From contig JABWBP010000020.1 in NCBI GenBank assembly GCA_013360445.1, forward strand, positions 1-51,753: a DNA stretch of 51,753 bases. The letters are read 5' to 3'. The translations under genes and the position numbers were made by a program. The notes beneath the pieces are model-generated. The model worked only from the letters and a program-made list of their open reading frames with translations, was not told the DNA's origin and did not search any database. The first letter of the stretch is position 1. Every line of letters starts with the position of its first letter. This document shows positions 1 through 7,325 of this stretch, piece by piece. The DNA is from Calditrichaceae bacterium (lineage in GTDB: Bacteria > Calditrichota > Calditrichia > RBG-13-44-9 > J075).

Positions 1-1
1 C

Positions 2-634
2 CATCATTTGAAACTCCTTTGCTTGATCCCGAAAAACAAAAATATAGCTCTGCCAAAAGAGTTTCAACAGTCTCATTTATTCCCGCGCAAAGTATATATG
101 AGTTCGGTGGACATCAGTGGCGGCACTTCCAATTACCTGGTGCTAAAATATAACCCCCAGGGTGGTCAAGTTTGGCAAGCCATTTATCATGCGCTTCCCG
201 GCCCGCATGAAGCGACTGATTTGTGGGTAGATGAAAACGAAAATGTATATGTAACCGGGGCCAGCATTACCTGTGGGCAGATTTATGATTATGTGACCGT
301 AAAATTTTCCCAAACCACAAACATTGAACCGCATGTTGATCATTTTCCCGGGGAATACCGGCTTTTCCAGAACTATCCCAATCCCTTTAATTCCGGCACC
401 ACCATCCGCTTTGTTCTTTCCCATCCCGGCTATGTGAATCTGAAAATATTTAGCATCTTAGGCCAGGAAGTAGCTTTGTTGGCCGCCAGGAATTTCCCTG
501 CCGGAGAGCATGAAGTGACCTGGGATGCCACTGCTTTTGCCAGCGGCATATATTTGTATCAATTGTGGGTATCCACTCCTATGGAGCAAGTAAATAACTT
601 TACCGAAACGAAGAAACTCCTTTTAATGAAGTAA
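2..634 (+). CDS. C-terminal part of a secreted SBBP-type beta-propeller protein with sorting domain (5' truncated)
   Basis: The frame is open to the window edge, so the true start lies outside. Residues from about 35 to 100 of the visible part read like one and a half SBBP (seven-bladed beta-propeller type) repeats: a 'NYLVLKYNPQG' strand, then 'VWQAIY', then 'VDENENVYVTGAS'. A type IX-like C-terminal sorting domain follows, with 'FQNYPNPFN', 'LKIFSILGQEV', 'GIYLYQL' and a final 'KKLLLMK'. In the FCB group such domains send proteins across the outer membrane. The first ~28 visible residues do not look like an SBBP repeat, so an upstream frameshift or decay is possible. No close gene neighbour shares its strand. 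Function beyond secretion or cell-surface display is not inferable. Confidence 0.72.
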   Translation, partial: HHLKLLCLIPKNKNIALPKEFQQSHLFPRKVYMSSVDISGGTSNYLVLKYNPQGGQVWQAIYHALPGPHEATDLWVDENENVYVTGASITCGQIYDYVTVKFSQTTNIEPHVDHFPGEYRLFQNYPNPFNSGTTIRFVLSHPGYVNLKIFSILGQEVALLAARNFPAGEHEVTWDATAFASGIYLYQLWVSTPMEQVNNFTETKKLLLMK

Positions 635-852
635 GGAAATACAAACGCGGTATGACCCTCATATTCATCCGACGCAAGAAATGCGCCGCTTATGCTTCAT
701 CCATAAGCTTTAATGAACTAATCTTCATACAGCTAATTGCTGGGGAGGGAATATGTAGTGCACGCGGGCATAAATTTAGGGGTCGTTGCGAGAGATAAAA
801 AAACTCAATTAATGGCCAGCTTGCTCCTTTGGGATTTCCAGTATAGAAGTCG

Positions 853-2151
853 TTAACGCAATTGGATAGTAGTTTTTTCAATAAGGGTGAGGAGCAGGCG
901 GGCATTTTTCTTGAGATCGAACTGTTCTAAAACGTATTCCCGGCCGGCTTTGCCCATTTTTGCCCGCAGTTGCGGCTGATCATGCAGTTTCTGCAGCGCG
1001 TCGGCCAGGCCGGCGGCGTCGCGCGGTTCTACCAGGATTCCCGCTGCCCCGTCCTGCACTAACTCCGGGATGCCGGACATCCGGCTGGAAATAACCGGCA
1101 GACAGGTGCACATCGCTTCCATGAGCACCACCGGAATGCCCTCTTTTTTACCGTTTTTGGTGATGACGCTGGGCAGGATGAAGACGTCCGCCTCCCGGTA
1201 GAGGTTGAGCACCTCGTTGCGCGGAAGCCCCCCGTGAATTTTGAATTTATTTTGCAATCCTTCCGCGGCGATCTGTTTTTCAATCTGCTGGCGCAGGGGA
1301 CCGTAGCCGACCAGGTGGCAGATAAAATCAACCCCGCGCTGCGCTAAGAGCTTGCAAGCTTCTACTAAGTATTGATGCCCCTTCACTTCTTCGAACGACG
1401 CCACGCAGAGAATCCGGAAAACGCCGCCATGGGAAGAGCGGTCCTGGCATTGGAACAGATCCGTGTCCACCCCGCAGTGAATCACGTGGATTTTCTCGCC
1501 CAGCGCCTCCCCGCACTCCTGGATCATTACATTTTTGTTGAAATTCGAGACCGTAACCGCGGCGGCGCTGGCTTTCACCTTGACATCGAGCATCCGCCGT
1601 TCCACGTGCAGATCCGAGCCGTGAACCGTAAAACTATAGGGAATTCCTGTCAAACGCTTGATGATCAAGGCCGCCACCACCGGGTGGGTGGCAAAATGGG
1701 CGTGCAGATGCTCCACTCCCATCCGCTCCATCTCGTAAGCAAAACGCACCGCTTTCGGAAAAACGCCCAGCGCGCCGAAGAAAAAGTTCAGGCTGCCCAA
1801 CACGCCGCTGAAAACTTCCCAAACCACTTTAAGGTAAGCCAGGGGCTTGCGAAACAGGTAATAAAGGTTCGCCCACAGGATCGGCAGGGAAAAAAAGGGA
1901 TGAAAATGCGCCCGCTGCAGGTAGCGCTCCACCTCCCGGTGCTGAACGTCCTGGCGCTCCCGCAGCAGGGGGAACAGTTCTACTTCGATGCCCGCCTCTT
2001 CCATGGCCAGCATTTCGTAGAGAATGAAGGTTTCGGTCAGCTTGGGGAAGCGCGACATGGTATATGCGACTTTTTTGAGCACCCTGCCGTTATGCGATGA
2101 TTTGCCGGGTTGCCGGCGCTCTTTCTTCTCTTTCAATAACGTTTGTGACAT
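853..2151 (-). CDS. Glycosyltransferase family 4 (WcaL-like)
   Basis: A GT-B retaining glycosyltransferase expected to add a sugar from a nucleotide donor to the growing lipid-linked repeat unit at the inner membrane. The 432-residue length is normal for GT4. Visible motifs are SRFPKLTETF (33-42), typical of colanic-acid WcaL-type enzymes, HLHAHFATHP (148-157), HGSDLH (177-182), and the C-terminal-domain EGIPVVLMEAM (337-347), which holds the donor-binding E-x7-E. The ATG is preceded by AAGGA at a good distance. It is the last gene of the long minus-strand exopolysaccharide locus. A short-period repeat array separates it from the deacetylase upstream. The donor and linkage cannot be told from sequence; confidence in the family is high. 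Confidence 0.88.
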   Translation of the reverse strand: MSQTLLKEKKERRQPGKSSHNGRVLKKVAYTMSRFPKLTETFILYEMLAMEEAGIEVELFPLLRERQDVQHREVERYLQRAHFHPFFSLPILWANLYYLFRKPLAYLKVVWEVFSGVLGSLNFFFGALGVFPKAVRFAYEMERMGVEHLHAHFATHPVVAALIIKRLTGIPYSFTVHGSDLHVERRMLDVKVKASAAAVTVSNFNKNVMIQECGEALGEKIHVIHCGVDTDLFQCQDRSSHGGVFRILCVASFEEVKGHQYLVEACKLLAQRGVDFICHLVGYGPLRQQIEKQIAAEGLQNKFKIHGGLPRNEVLNLYREADVFILPSVITKNGKKEGIPVVLMEAMCTCLPVISSRMSGIPELVQDGAAGILVEPRDAAGLADALQKLHDQPQLRAKMGKAGREYVLEQFDLKKNARLLLTLIEKTTIQLR

Positions 2152-2190
2152 GGTATATCCTTGAATTGTCTTTGGCGTTCGGAATGGTTA

Positions 2191-2315
2191 ATTCGTATTG
2201 CGTATTGCATATTGCGTATTGCGTAAAACGTAATTCGTGATACGTAACAGAAACGGAATACCCTTCGACAAGCTCAGGGTAAACTCTTTTACGCAATACG
2301 TTTTACGCATTACGC
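2191..2315. repeat. Heptamer-periodic inverted array with central hairpin
   Basis: The left arm (2191-2247) is a run of degenerate 7-base units with consensus ATTGCGT drifting to NNNNCGT. The right arm (2291-2315) is ACGCANT-type units, its inverse. Between them lies the short palindrome CCCTTCGACAAGCTCAGGG (2261-2279), a hairpin word I recall from many environmental genomes. The right arm runs into the 3' end of the deacetylase gene and supplies its stop codon (2303-2305). No gene lies here. Confidence 0.8.
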
Positions 2316-3298
2316 TTCATATCAATGAAGGAGAACCAGCGCTGCAAGCGCAGCCGGAACACCCGCAAATCGGTGCGGCGAGTGATGTTGATGCGCTGAA
2401 GCGTCAGGGGATTCTGCACATCCAGGTTGTTGAACCCGCCCCGGGTAACAAAAGCGAGCCGGTATCCCTCTTCTTTCATAATTTGAATGATCTCCCGGTT
2501 GTGGTTGCCGTTGGGATAGGCAAATACCGGCAAGATCTCGCCGATTTCCCGCTTCAAATCATCTAAGCAGCCGCGCACCTCCCGGCGCACTTCTGACAAC
2601 GGAATCTGGGTAAGAATGGGGTGGGTTCGGGTATGCCCGCCCAGGGTCAGCCCCTCTTTGGCCAGGCGGCGCAGCTCTTCCCAGCCGAGCACGGCGCTGC
2701 GATCCCTGCTCTTCCCGTTGAGGTAGCGGCAGGTTTCATCGATGACCCCCAGGGACTCGTTGTGGGAGAGGCTTTTTAAGTAATTTTGCAAGCGTTTCAG
2801 GTTTTGCAGGCGCTCTTCCGGGGTTTTCAGGGAGAGAACCCCGACCGGCGAGGCGGGCAATTCGGTTAACGCGCTATTGAAAAAGGCGTTATAGAGCCGG
2901 TCCCACCAGAAAGTGCGCTGGGGCTGGTCCGGGTAAGCGGTGGGCACGAAAACCGTGGCCGGGAGTTTGCAGCGTTTCAGGATCGGCCAGGCGTAATCCT
3001 TTACGTCGCGGTAAGCGTCGTCAAAGGTGATCGCCACCGCGTTCTCGGGCAGGCGAGCGCCGTTTGCGACCGCTTCCGCCACTTGCTCCATATGCACCAC
3101 ATGGTAATTCGCTGCCAAAAAGCGCATCTGCTGCTCGAACATCGCCGGGGTAGCGCTCACCTGCCGGGGATCCAGGTAGGGAAACTCATCCGGCTTTCCT
3201 ACCCGATGGTAGGTGAGCACCCGCAGAAGATTGGGGCGCTCCCCCGGCCGGCCGTAAATCTGCGAAAGGTATCCAAAACTCGAAAAATACGTTTGCAT
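2303..3298 (-). CDS. Polysaccharide deacetylase family protein (NodB domain)
   Basis: A carbohydrate esterase family 4-type protein, expected to remove N- or O-acetyl groups from a glycan using a divalent metal. Visible motifs are the catalytic/metal TFDD (91-94, after VAI), the metal-binding HTRTHP (222-227) and FAYPNG (259-264). The N-terminal part has the 'RVLTYHRV' strand (26-33) common in exopolysaccharide-linked deacetylases. There is no signal peptide, so it may act in the cytoplasm or on lipid-linked intermediates. It starts 8 bases after the phytase stop, so it is probably translationally coupled. The last residues and stop codon are encoded by the heptamer array just downstream, suggesting the array replaced the original 3' end. 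Substrate unknown. Confidence 0.88.
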   Translation of the reverse strand: MQTYFSSFGYLSQIYGRPGERPNLLRVLTYHRVGKPDEFPYLDPRQVSATPAMFEQQMRFLAANYHVVHMEQVAEAVANGARLPENAVAITFDDAYRDVKDYAWPILKRCKLPATVFVPTAYPDQPQRTFWWDRLYNAFFNSALTELPASPVGVLSLKTPEERLQNLKRLQNYLKSLSHNESLGVIDETCRYLNGKSRDRSAVLGWEELRRLAKEGLTLGGHTRTHPILTQIPLSEVRREVRGCLDDLKREIGEILPVFAYPNGNHNREIIQIMKEEGYRLAFVTRGGFNNLDVQNPLTLQRINITRRTDLRVFRLRLQRWFSFIDMKRNA

Positions 3299-3306
3299 CT
3301 GTCAAC

Positions 3307-4452
3307 TCATCCATGCTTTAGTAGCGTCCCCAGGTTTCCTTTCTGGGGTTTAGTTGCGGGTTTCGATTTGGCGTTGTTTATTTGTTTGGAGATCACTTGC
3401 CAGGATACCAGTTTGAAATTCTGCGGGTATTGGTCATTGACGTGATCCTGAACCACCAGCAGCCCTTCCGGGAACTTATCGCCCATGCTCCGGCTGGATA
3501 CCGCCAGGCCGTCGGTATGGGTAACTTCATCAATGCCGTTGCCGGACTTTACCTCGAAGGTATGCACATAGGCATTATTCCCCTCGCGCCGGTAGAGAAC
3601 GAACTCGTTGCTCCCCTGGCTGGAAGCGACCAGGTAACCGCGTCCATCGCTCAAACGGTAAAGCCCTAACCCTTCCACCTGGGGCGTTAAATGCCCCCCG
3701 GAACCGATGGAGTCGATAAGAACGCCGCTGTTGCTGGCGCCCGGCTCCGCCCCGTATTTCCAAATGCCCTTTTGTTGCTCGGCCAGGTACAGATGCCCCA
3801 AATCGTCATCTGCAACGCAGCCTTCCGGGGTCGATTGCATCTTGAATGTTCGAACCATTTGGGCATCTACTTTACCGCGCCGGGAAGGAGATTCAAAGAG
3901 TTCCCACTGCTCCACCGCGCCGGATTTTGAGGTAACGATGAAATACAACCTTCCGGTAACCGCGCTGCGGTACATGCAGCTTCCGTAAGGCGCCACGGTT
4001 TTGATCTTCCGCGCGGCGACATTTTCCAGCGCCCGGGTAACCGGATTGATTTTGTAAACATATACCGAACTATCCGCGCGGTTTCCCGCGGTTACGAGTG
4101 AGACGCTCTCGCCGGCAAGGATGAAACCGGAACGGACATCCACGTTATTGAACTGGCCGTCAGGCAGGTATTGGATCTGATCGCCGGAGAGATCATACAC
4201 CGCCAGCCCGCCTAATTTGTCGGTTCCGATGATGGTGCTCAGGGCGGGATTCAGAGCGTTATACCAGATTGCCGGATCATCGGCGGAATCGCCGTGATAG
4301 GGCATCGGTTCGGTTTCATCGGTCGGCGAGACGTAAAACTCCGGATCGTCCGGTTTCGGCGCTGGGGCGCCCATCCATTTATATCCCATCCAGCCGGATA
4401 TAGCCGCCAGAATTATAAGCACAGCAAGATATATTTTTCGAGTTTTCAGCAT
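3307..4452 (-). CDS. Beta-propeller phytase-like phosphatase, membrane anchored
   Basis: A member of the beta-propeller phytase family, calcium-dependent enzymes that hydrolyse phosphomonoesters such as inositol hexakisphosphate. The family hallmark DSADDPAIW is near residues 54-62, followed by GTDKLGGLAVYDL, NNVDVRSGF near 98-106, and the late SSQGSN and HTDGLAV blades. The length (381 aa) fits a single six-bladed propeller. I chose the ATG at 4452: it has AGAGGT about 11 bases upstream and begins a Lys/Arg-rich start followed by a membrane segment, so the propeller should face the periplasm or surface. A start at 4506 would overlap the upstream gene. Its place between a kinase-like protein and a deacetylase in a glycan locus is unusual for a phytase. 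Removal of phosphate from the glycan is possible but unproven. Confidence 0.88.
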   Translation of the reverse strand: MLKTRKIYLAVLIILAAISGWMGYKWMGAPAPKPDDPEFYVSPTDETEPMPYHGDSADDPAIWYNALNPALSTIIGTDKLGGLAVYDLSGDQIQYLPDGQFNNVDVRSGFILAGESVSLVTAGNRADSSVYVYKINPVTRALENVAARKIKTVAPYGSCMYRSAVTGRLYFIVTSKSGAVEQWELFESPSRRGKVDAQMVRTFKMQSTPEGCVADDDLGHLYLAEQQKGIWKYGAEPGASNSGVLIDSIGSGGHLTPQVEGLGLYRLSDGRGYLVASSQGSNEFVLYRREGNNAYVHTFEVKSGNGIDEVTHTDGLAVSSRSMGDKFPEGLLVVQDHVNDQYPQNFKLVSWQVISKQINNAKSKPATKPQKGNLGTLLKHG

Positions 4453-4502
4453 TATTGGGGTTACCTCTTTGATACGCGTCCAGGTTGTTCCGTCCAAAGG
4501 AA

Positions 4503-5225
4503 TCAAGCTTCCGGTTTTCCATTGCGATGAACTTTGCCGGATTTTTTCGCTTCATGGAAGCGCAGGATGTTGCGGCAAACATCGTCATATACCTTCTCCA
4601 CCGGCTGGGTGGCGTCCACCCGGATGAAATTGAGGGTTTTTTCACCCTGGTAGAGCACCGCTTCCCGGCGCTCGCGCAAATACTCTACCGACCATTCCCC
4701 TTTGCGGGCGTAGAGCACTTCCGGGGGAGCGTCTAAAAAGATGACCATGTCCGGCCGCGCCAGCACCCGGGTAATAAACCAGCGGTGCAGGCGGTCGCTC
4801 AGGCGCACTTTCTGGGTTTTGGATTCCAGGTCGATGAGCGCGAAATCAAATAGATAGTGGCGGTCATAAAGCACGATGTTTCCGCGCAATTGATACCCCC
4901 AGGAAACCACCTGGCGGTAGGATTCATCCGCCACCCGGTTCAGCAAGCGCAGGGCGGAGCGCACGGGGTTGCTCTTTTTGCTCTTCGGGCGAACCTGGTG
5001 ATACAACGCCTTACTGTCGAGCGATTTATCGCCGCCGTGTTTCTTCCGTTGTTTGTATTTCTTCAGCGCGTGGGCGAGGCGCGAGGTCGGCAGCGCCACG
5101 TTGCTGGAATCAATGTTGATCCCCATGTAGAGATATTTCATCGGCAGGGGAAAGGATTCCCGCAATTTATCGGAGATCGTGGTTTTTCCGGCTCCATCCA
5201 GACCGATCAGGGCTACTGTGAACAT
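4503..5225 (-). CDS. Thymidylate-kinase-like P-loop kinase (module B)
   Basis: A P-loop NTPase of the thymidylate-kinase type. The P-loop GLDGAGKTT is at residues 8-16, a YDRHYLFD motif corresponding to the TMK DR(Y/H) is near 118-125, and IFLDAPPEVLYARKGEW is near 161-177. It closely parallels the C-terminal half of the protein at 10514-11995: both have a YMG(I/T)N(I/L)DSS motif after the P-loop and a (L/F)DAP strand. True TMKs are ~210 aa housekeeping enzymes; this 240-aa form in a glycan locus more likely phosphorylates another small molecule. The ATG at 5225 begins directly before the core; an earlier ATG (5291) would add residues encoded only by a low-complexity repeat. A paired APH-like gene lies upstream. 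Substrate unknown. Confidence 0.82.
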   Translation of the reverse strand: MFTVALIGLDGAGKTTISDKLRESFPLPMKYLYMGINIDSSNVALPTSRLAHALKKYKQRKKHGGDKSLDSKALYHQVRPKSKKSNPVRSALRLLNRVADESYRQVVSWGYQLRGNIVLYDRHYLFDFALIDLESKTQKVRLSDRLHRWFITRVLARPDMVIFLDAPPEVLYARKGEWSVEYLRERREAVLYQGEKTLNFIRVDATQPVEKVYDDVCRNILRFHEAKKSGKVHRNGKPEA

Positions 5226-5232
5226 GGTCTTC

Positions 5233-5355
5233 TGTTTCGAGTTTTGAGTTTTGAGTTTCGGGCTTTGAGTTTTGATCCCGACAGAACGCATCCTTCCCTG
5301 GATGCTGTTCGGGATCGAATCTTCCCAGATTCGAGTTTTGAATTTCGAGTTTTAA
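5233..5355. repeat. Heptamer-periodic direct arrays flanking two hairpins
   Basis: 5233-5274 is a run of degenerate 7-base units with consensus TTTTGAG; a second run in the same direction lies at about 5331-5355. Between them are two inverted repeats: 5274-5316 (outer arms GATCCCGA/TCGGGATC, inner GCATCC/GGATGC) and 5316-5333 (CGAATC/GATTCG). The region sits directly upstream of the kinase start codon. No protein gene is supported here. Confidence 0.75.
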
Positions 5356-5356
5356 G

Positions 5357-5473
5357 AGTGTTCGGGTGTTCATGTGTTATAGTGTTCAGGTCTGGTAATT
5401 TTAAAAAACCAAACCACTAAAACACCATAACACCTGCGCCGAAGGCATCCCTCCGGGAAGCACTATAACACCA
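5357..5473. repeat. Octamer-periodic inverted array (GTGTTNNN)
   Basis: The left arm (5357-5390) consists of GTGTTNNN units. The right arm (5411-5473) carries AACACNNN units, interrupted by an unrelated ~25-base stretch (5435-5460). The right arm reaches into the end of the APH-like gene: its final codons GTG TTA TAG are a GTGTTATA unit plus G, so the array supplies the stop codon. Confidence 0.75.
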
Positions 5474-6500
5474 AAATACGTTCTGCATTTTCCACGGTGT
5501 ATTGCCAAATCCGGTAATAACGGTTGCCGCGCAGCCAGTTAACGGTTTGTTCGGCGAGCTGTACGCTGCCGTTTTCCGCGCCCCTCAGCCGCGCCGCCAT
5601 GTTGCCTAAGTAGCGGCTCCAGGAGAGCACGAACAGGGGTTTCAGCAACTCCCGGGGAAGCCCCAGGGCTTCGCTGTAGCGCAGCAGGTGGGGGTTAGCC
5701 CAGGCTTTTGCGCCCAAAAAGGCGCGGCGAAACGCGCTGAGATATTGCTCCGACTTCTCCGCCCCCTCCCGGGAGAAGGCAACGTAGCTCAAAAAGAACA
5801 ATAGATCCGCCGCCGGAAGGCCCAGCGGCTCCGCCAGCTCCCAATCCACCACCCCCAGGCGATGATTCCCGTCGATCAGAATATTCGGGGCGGAAAAATC
5901 GCCGTGCTCGAACACCAGGGGAATGGCGGCGCTGCGCAGCGGCTCTATCAGTTGCCGGGCGCGTTCGAGCAGGCCTCTTTCCCGCTCGGACAGGGGAAAA
6001 CTGCTCTCCAACGCCTGCAAACGGCTTTCTGCCAGGGCCTCGAATGAATTCGCCACGGTTTTGCCGGGAACCATACTCGCGCGATGGACCTCCTGCAGCC
6101 ACTCCATGGCCGCGCTCAGGCAGGCGGCGGTGCGGCGTTTGACCAGGGCGCGGCGCATGATTTCTCCACCCACCATCGTCTCCGTTAACAGGCGGTAATT
6201 GCCCCAGTCCTCATAAGCCAGCACCGCCGGGGCGGAATCGAATCCTCCCTCCCGCAGGTTGTGAAGCCGGTTCAAATTGGCGACTTCTTTATCCAGCCGC
6301 CCGTGATCGCCGGCCAGGCGGGGAAATTTGACCACCAGGAAAGGCTGCAACTGCCCGGCCTTCAGCACAAAGGCGATGATATGGCTGGAGGCCACGAACC
6401 CGGGGGTCAGCATCACGCAGGAAAGCTGGCCCGGCGCGCCAAACCGTTCCAGGCTCAGGCGCTGCCAGTTGTGCTGCAAATAGGTTAAAACGATATTCAT
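5463..6500 (-). CDS. Aminoglycoside-phosphotransferase-like kinase (module B)
   Basis: A protein-kinase-like fold of the APH/choline kinase superfamily. The catalytic-loop motif HGDFSAPNIL is near 194-203 and the metal-binding VVDWE near 216-220; the N-lobe has FLVVKFPR with the ATP-binding Lys. Family members phosphorylate small molecules such as sugars or amino alcohols, not only antibiotics. It corresponds closely to the C-terminal half of the 582-aa protein at 12313-14061, and lies just after a methyltransferase-like gene that matches that protein's N-terminal half. The ATG at 6500 is preferred over a TTG at 6509; neither has a strong ribosome site. Its 3' end overlaps an octamer repeat that provides the stop codon. 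Sugar or glycan phosphorylation is inferred from context. Confidence 0.83.
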   Translation of the reverse strand: MNIVLTYLQHNWQRLSLERFGAPGQLSCVMLTPGFVASSHIIAFVLKAGQLQPFLVVKFPRLAGDHGRLDKEVANLNRLHNLREGGFDSAPAVLAYEDWGNYRLLTETMVGGEIMRRALVKRRTAACLSAAMEWLQEVHRASMVPGKTVANSFEALAESRLQALESSFPLSERERGLLERARQLIEPLRSAAIPLVFEHGDFSAPNILIDGNHRLGVVDWELAEPLGLPAADLLFFLSYVAFSREGAEKSEQYLSAFRRAFLGAKAWANPHLLRYSEALGLPRELLKPLFVLSWSRYLGNMAARLRGAENGSVQLAEQTVNWLRGNRYYRIWQYTVENAERILVL

Positions 6501-6518
6501 CGACGGCAAAATTTGTTA

Positions 6519-6626
6519 GTGTTCGAGTATTCGGGTGTTTTAGTGTTTAAGTGTTTTGAAAACCTCTCTCTAATGGCTCACCATACCAAAACACTAAAAC
6601 ACCTGAACACCATAACACTCAAACAC
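6519..6626. repeat. Octamer-periodic inverted array, 5 + 5 units
   Basis: The left arm (6519-6558) is five GTGTTNNN units and the right arm (6587-6626) is five units of the exact inverse type, each arm 40 bases, with a 28-base loop. Units pair register by register but differ in their last three bases. The right arm ends 4 bases from the stop codon of the methyltransferase-like gene. Confidence 0.85.
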
Positions 6627-6630
6627 TTTT

Positions 6631-7311
6631 TTACAATTTTCTCGCCACCACGCTGAAACAGGGTACCAGGCGGGGCAGCAATCCACTAATCAATGCCGCT
6701 CTTCCGGCCAACAGTTTTAAACGCCCGGCCAGGCCGCTCTGGCCCCGGGAAAAAGCGTACCGCAGCGCGGCTTTCTCCTCCGAACGCAGCGCAGGCAGGG
6801 GAATGAACTCTTTACAATTCGCAAAACCGGGGCGGTGCCAGTGAATGGCAATGTCCTCAAAGCCCAGCCCGCGCAGGTATTCGGCGTAGCGCCGCACGTG
6901 CGCCAGGCGGGAGAAAGATTTCCCCGCTCCCTTTGCACCGCCTTTGCGCCGATTAGAGCGCCGCACCTCCCAATAGAGGTATCCGCCGGGTTTCAGCATT
7001 GTTGTTATCACTTCGAGCGCCGTCACCGCCGTTGCCGGTATCACCGCCAGGTCGAACACCTCCGCGTTGCCCATTCCGGCGTCGCCCGGCTCATGGGAAG
7101 AAAGTATAGTCAAAGAATCGCTAAAATATTGCAGCGCGGTCAGCAAATCTTTATTTGCCGGCGCGAGACAGCCCACCCGCCCCAGGAACCCATCGGGCAG
7201 GAGAAACCGCCAATCAATCCGCCGGGAAATTTGCACCATTTGCTCCCGGCTGGCGGGGGATGGATCACGTTCCCGGGATTCTTTTTCTTGCACTAACGAA
7301 CTATCCTGCAT
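6631..7311 (-). CDS. Methyltransferase-like protein (module B, split form)
   Basis: A 226-aa protein with a degenerate SAM-methyltransferase look: 'IDWRFLLPDGF' near 33-43, a central Rossmann-like region and LKPGGYLYWEVRR near 102-114, which is the post-motif strand seen in class I methyltransferases. A glycine-rich SAM-binding motif I is not clear, so catalysis is uncertain. It resembles the N-terminal ~230 residues of the fused protein at 12313-14061 ('ADWRYLLPS', 'LKPQGVLYFEI') and lies directly before an APH-like gene, copying the domain order of the fusion. It follows the polymerase/ligase gene by 14 bases with AGGACC just before the ATG. A role in glycan methylation or as a kinase partner is inferred only. 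Confidence 0.65.
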   Translation of the reverse strand: MQDSSLVQEKESRERDPSPASREQMVQISRRIDWRFLLPDGFLGRVGCLAPANKDLLTALQYFSDSLTILSSHEPGDAGMGNAEVFDLAVIPATAVTALEVITTMLKPGGYLYWEVRRSNRRKGGAKGAGKSFSRLAHVRRYAEYLRGLGFEDIAIHWHRPGFANCKEFIPLPALRSEEKAALRYAFSRGQSGLAGRLKLLAGRAALISGLLPRLVPCFSVVARKL

Positions 7312-7325
7312 GGTCCTGACCGCGG

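Noticed and set aside
4503-5225. Housekeeping thymidylate kinase (tmk)
   Set aside because: Longer than tmk, lacks clear TMP-specific context, and has a paralogue fused to a nucleotidyltransferase-like domain in the same locus.
5463-6500. Aminoglycoside-resistance gene
   Set aside because: The fold is APH-like, but its paralogue is fused to a methyltransferase-like domain and both are in a glycan locus; resistance is not supported.
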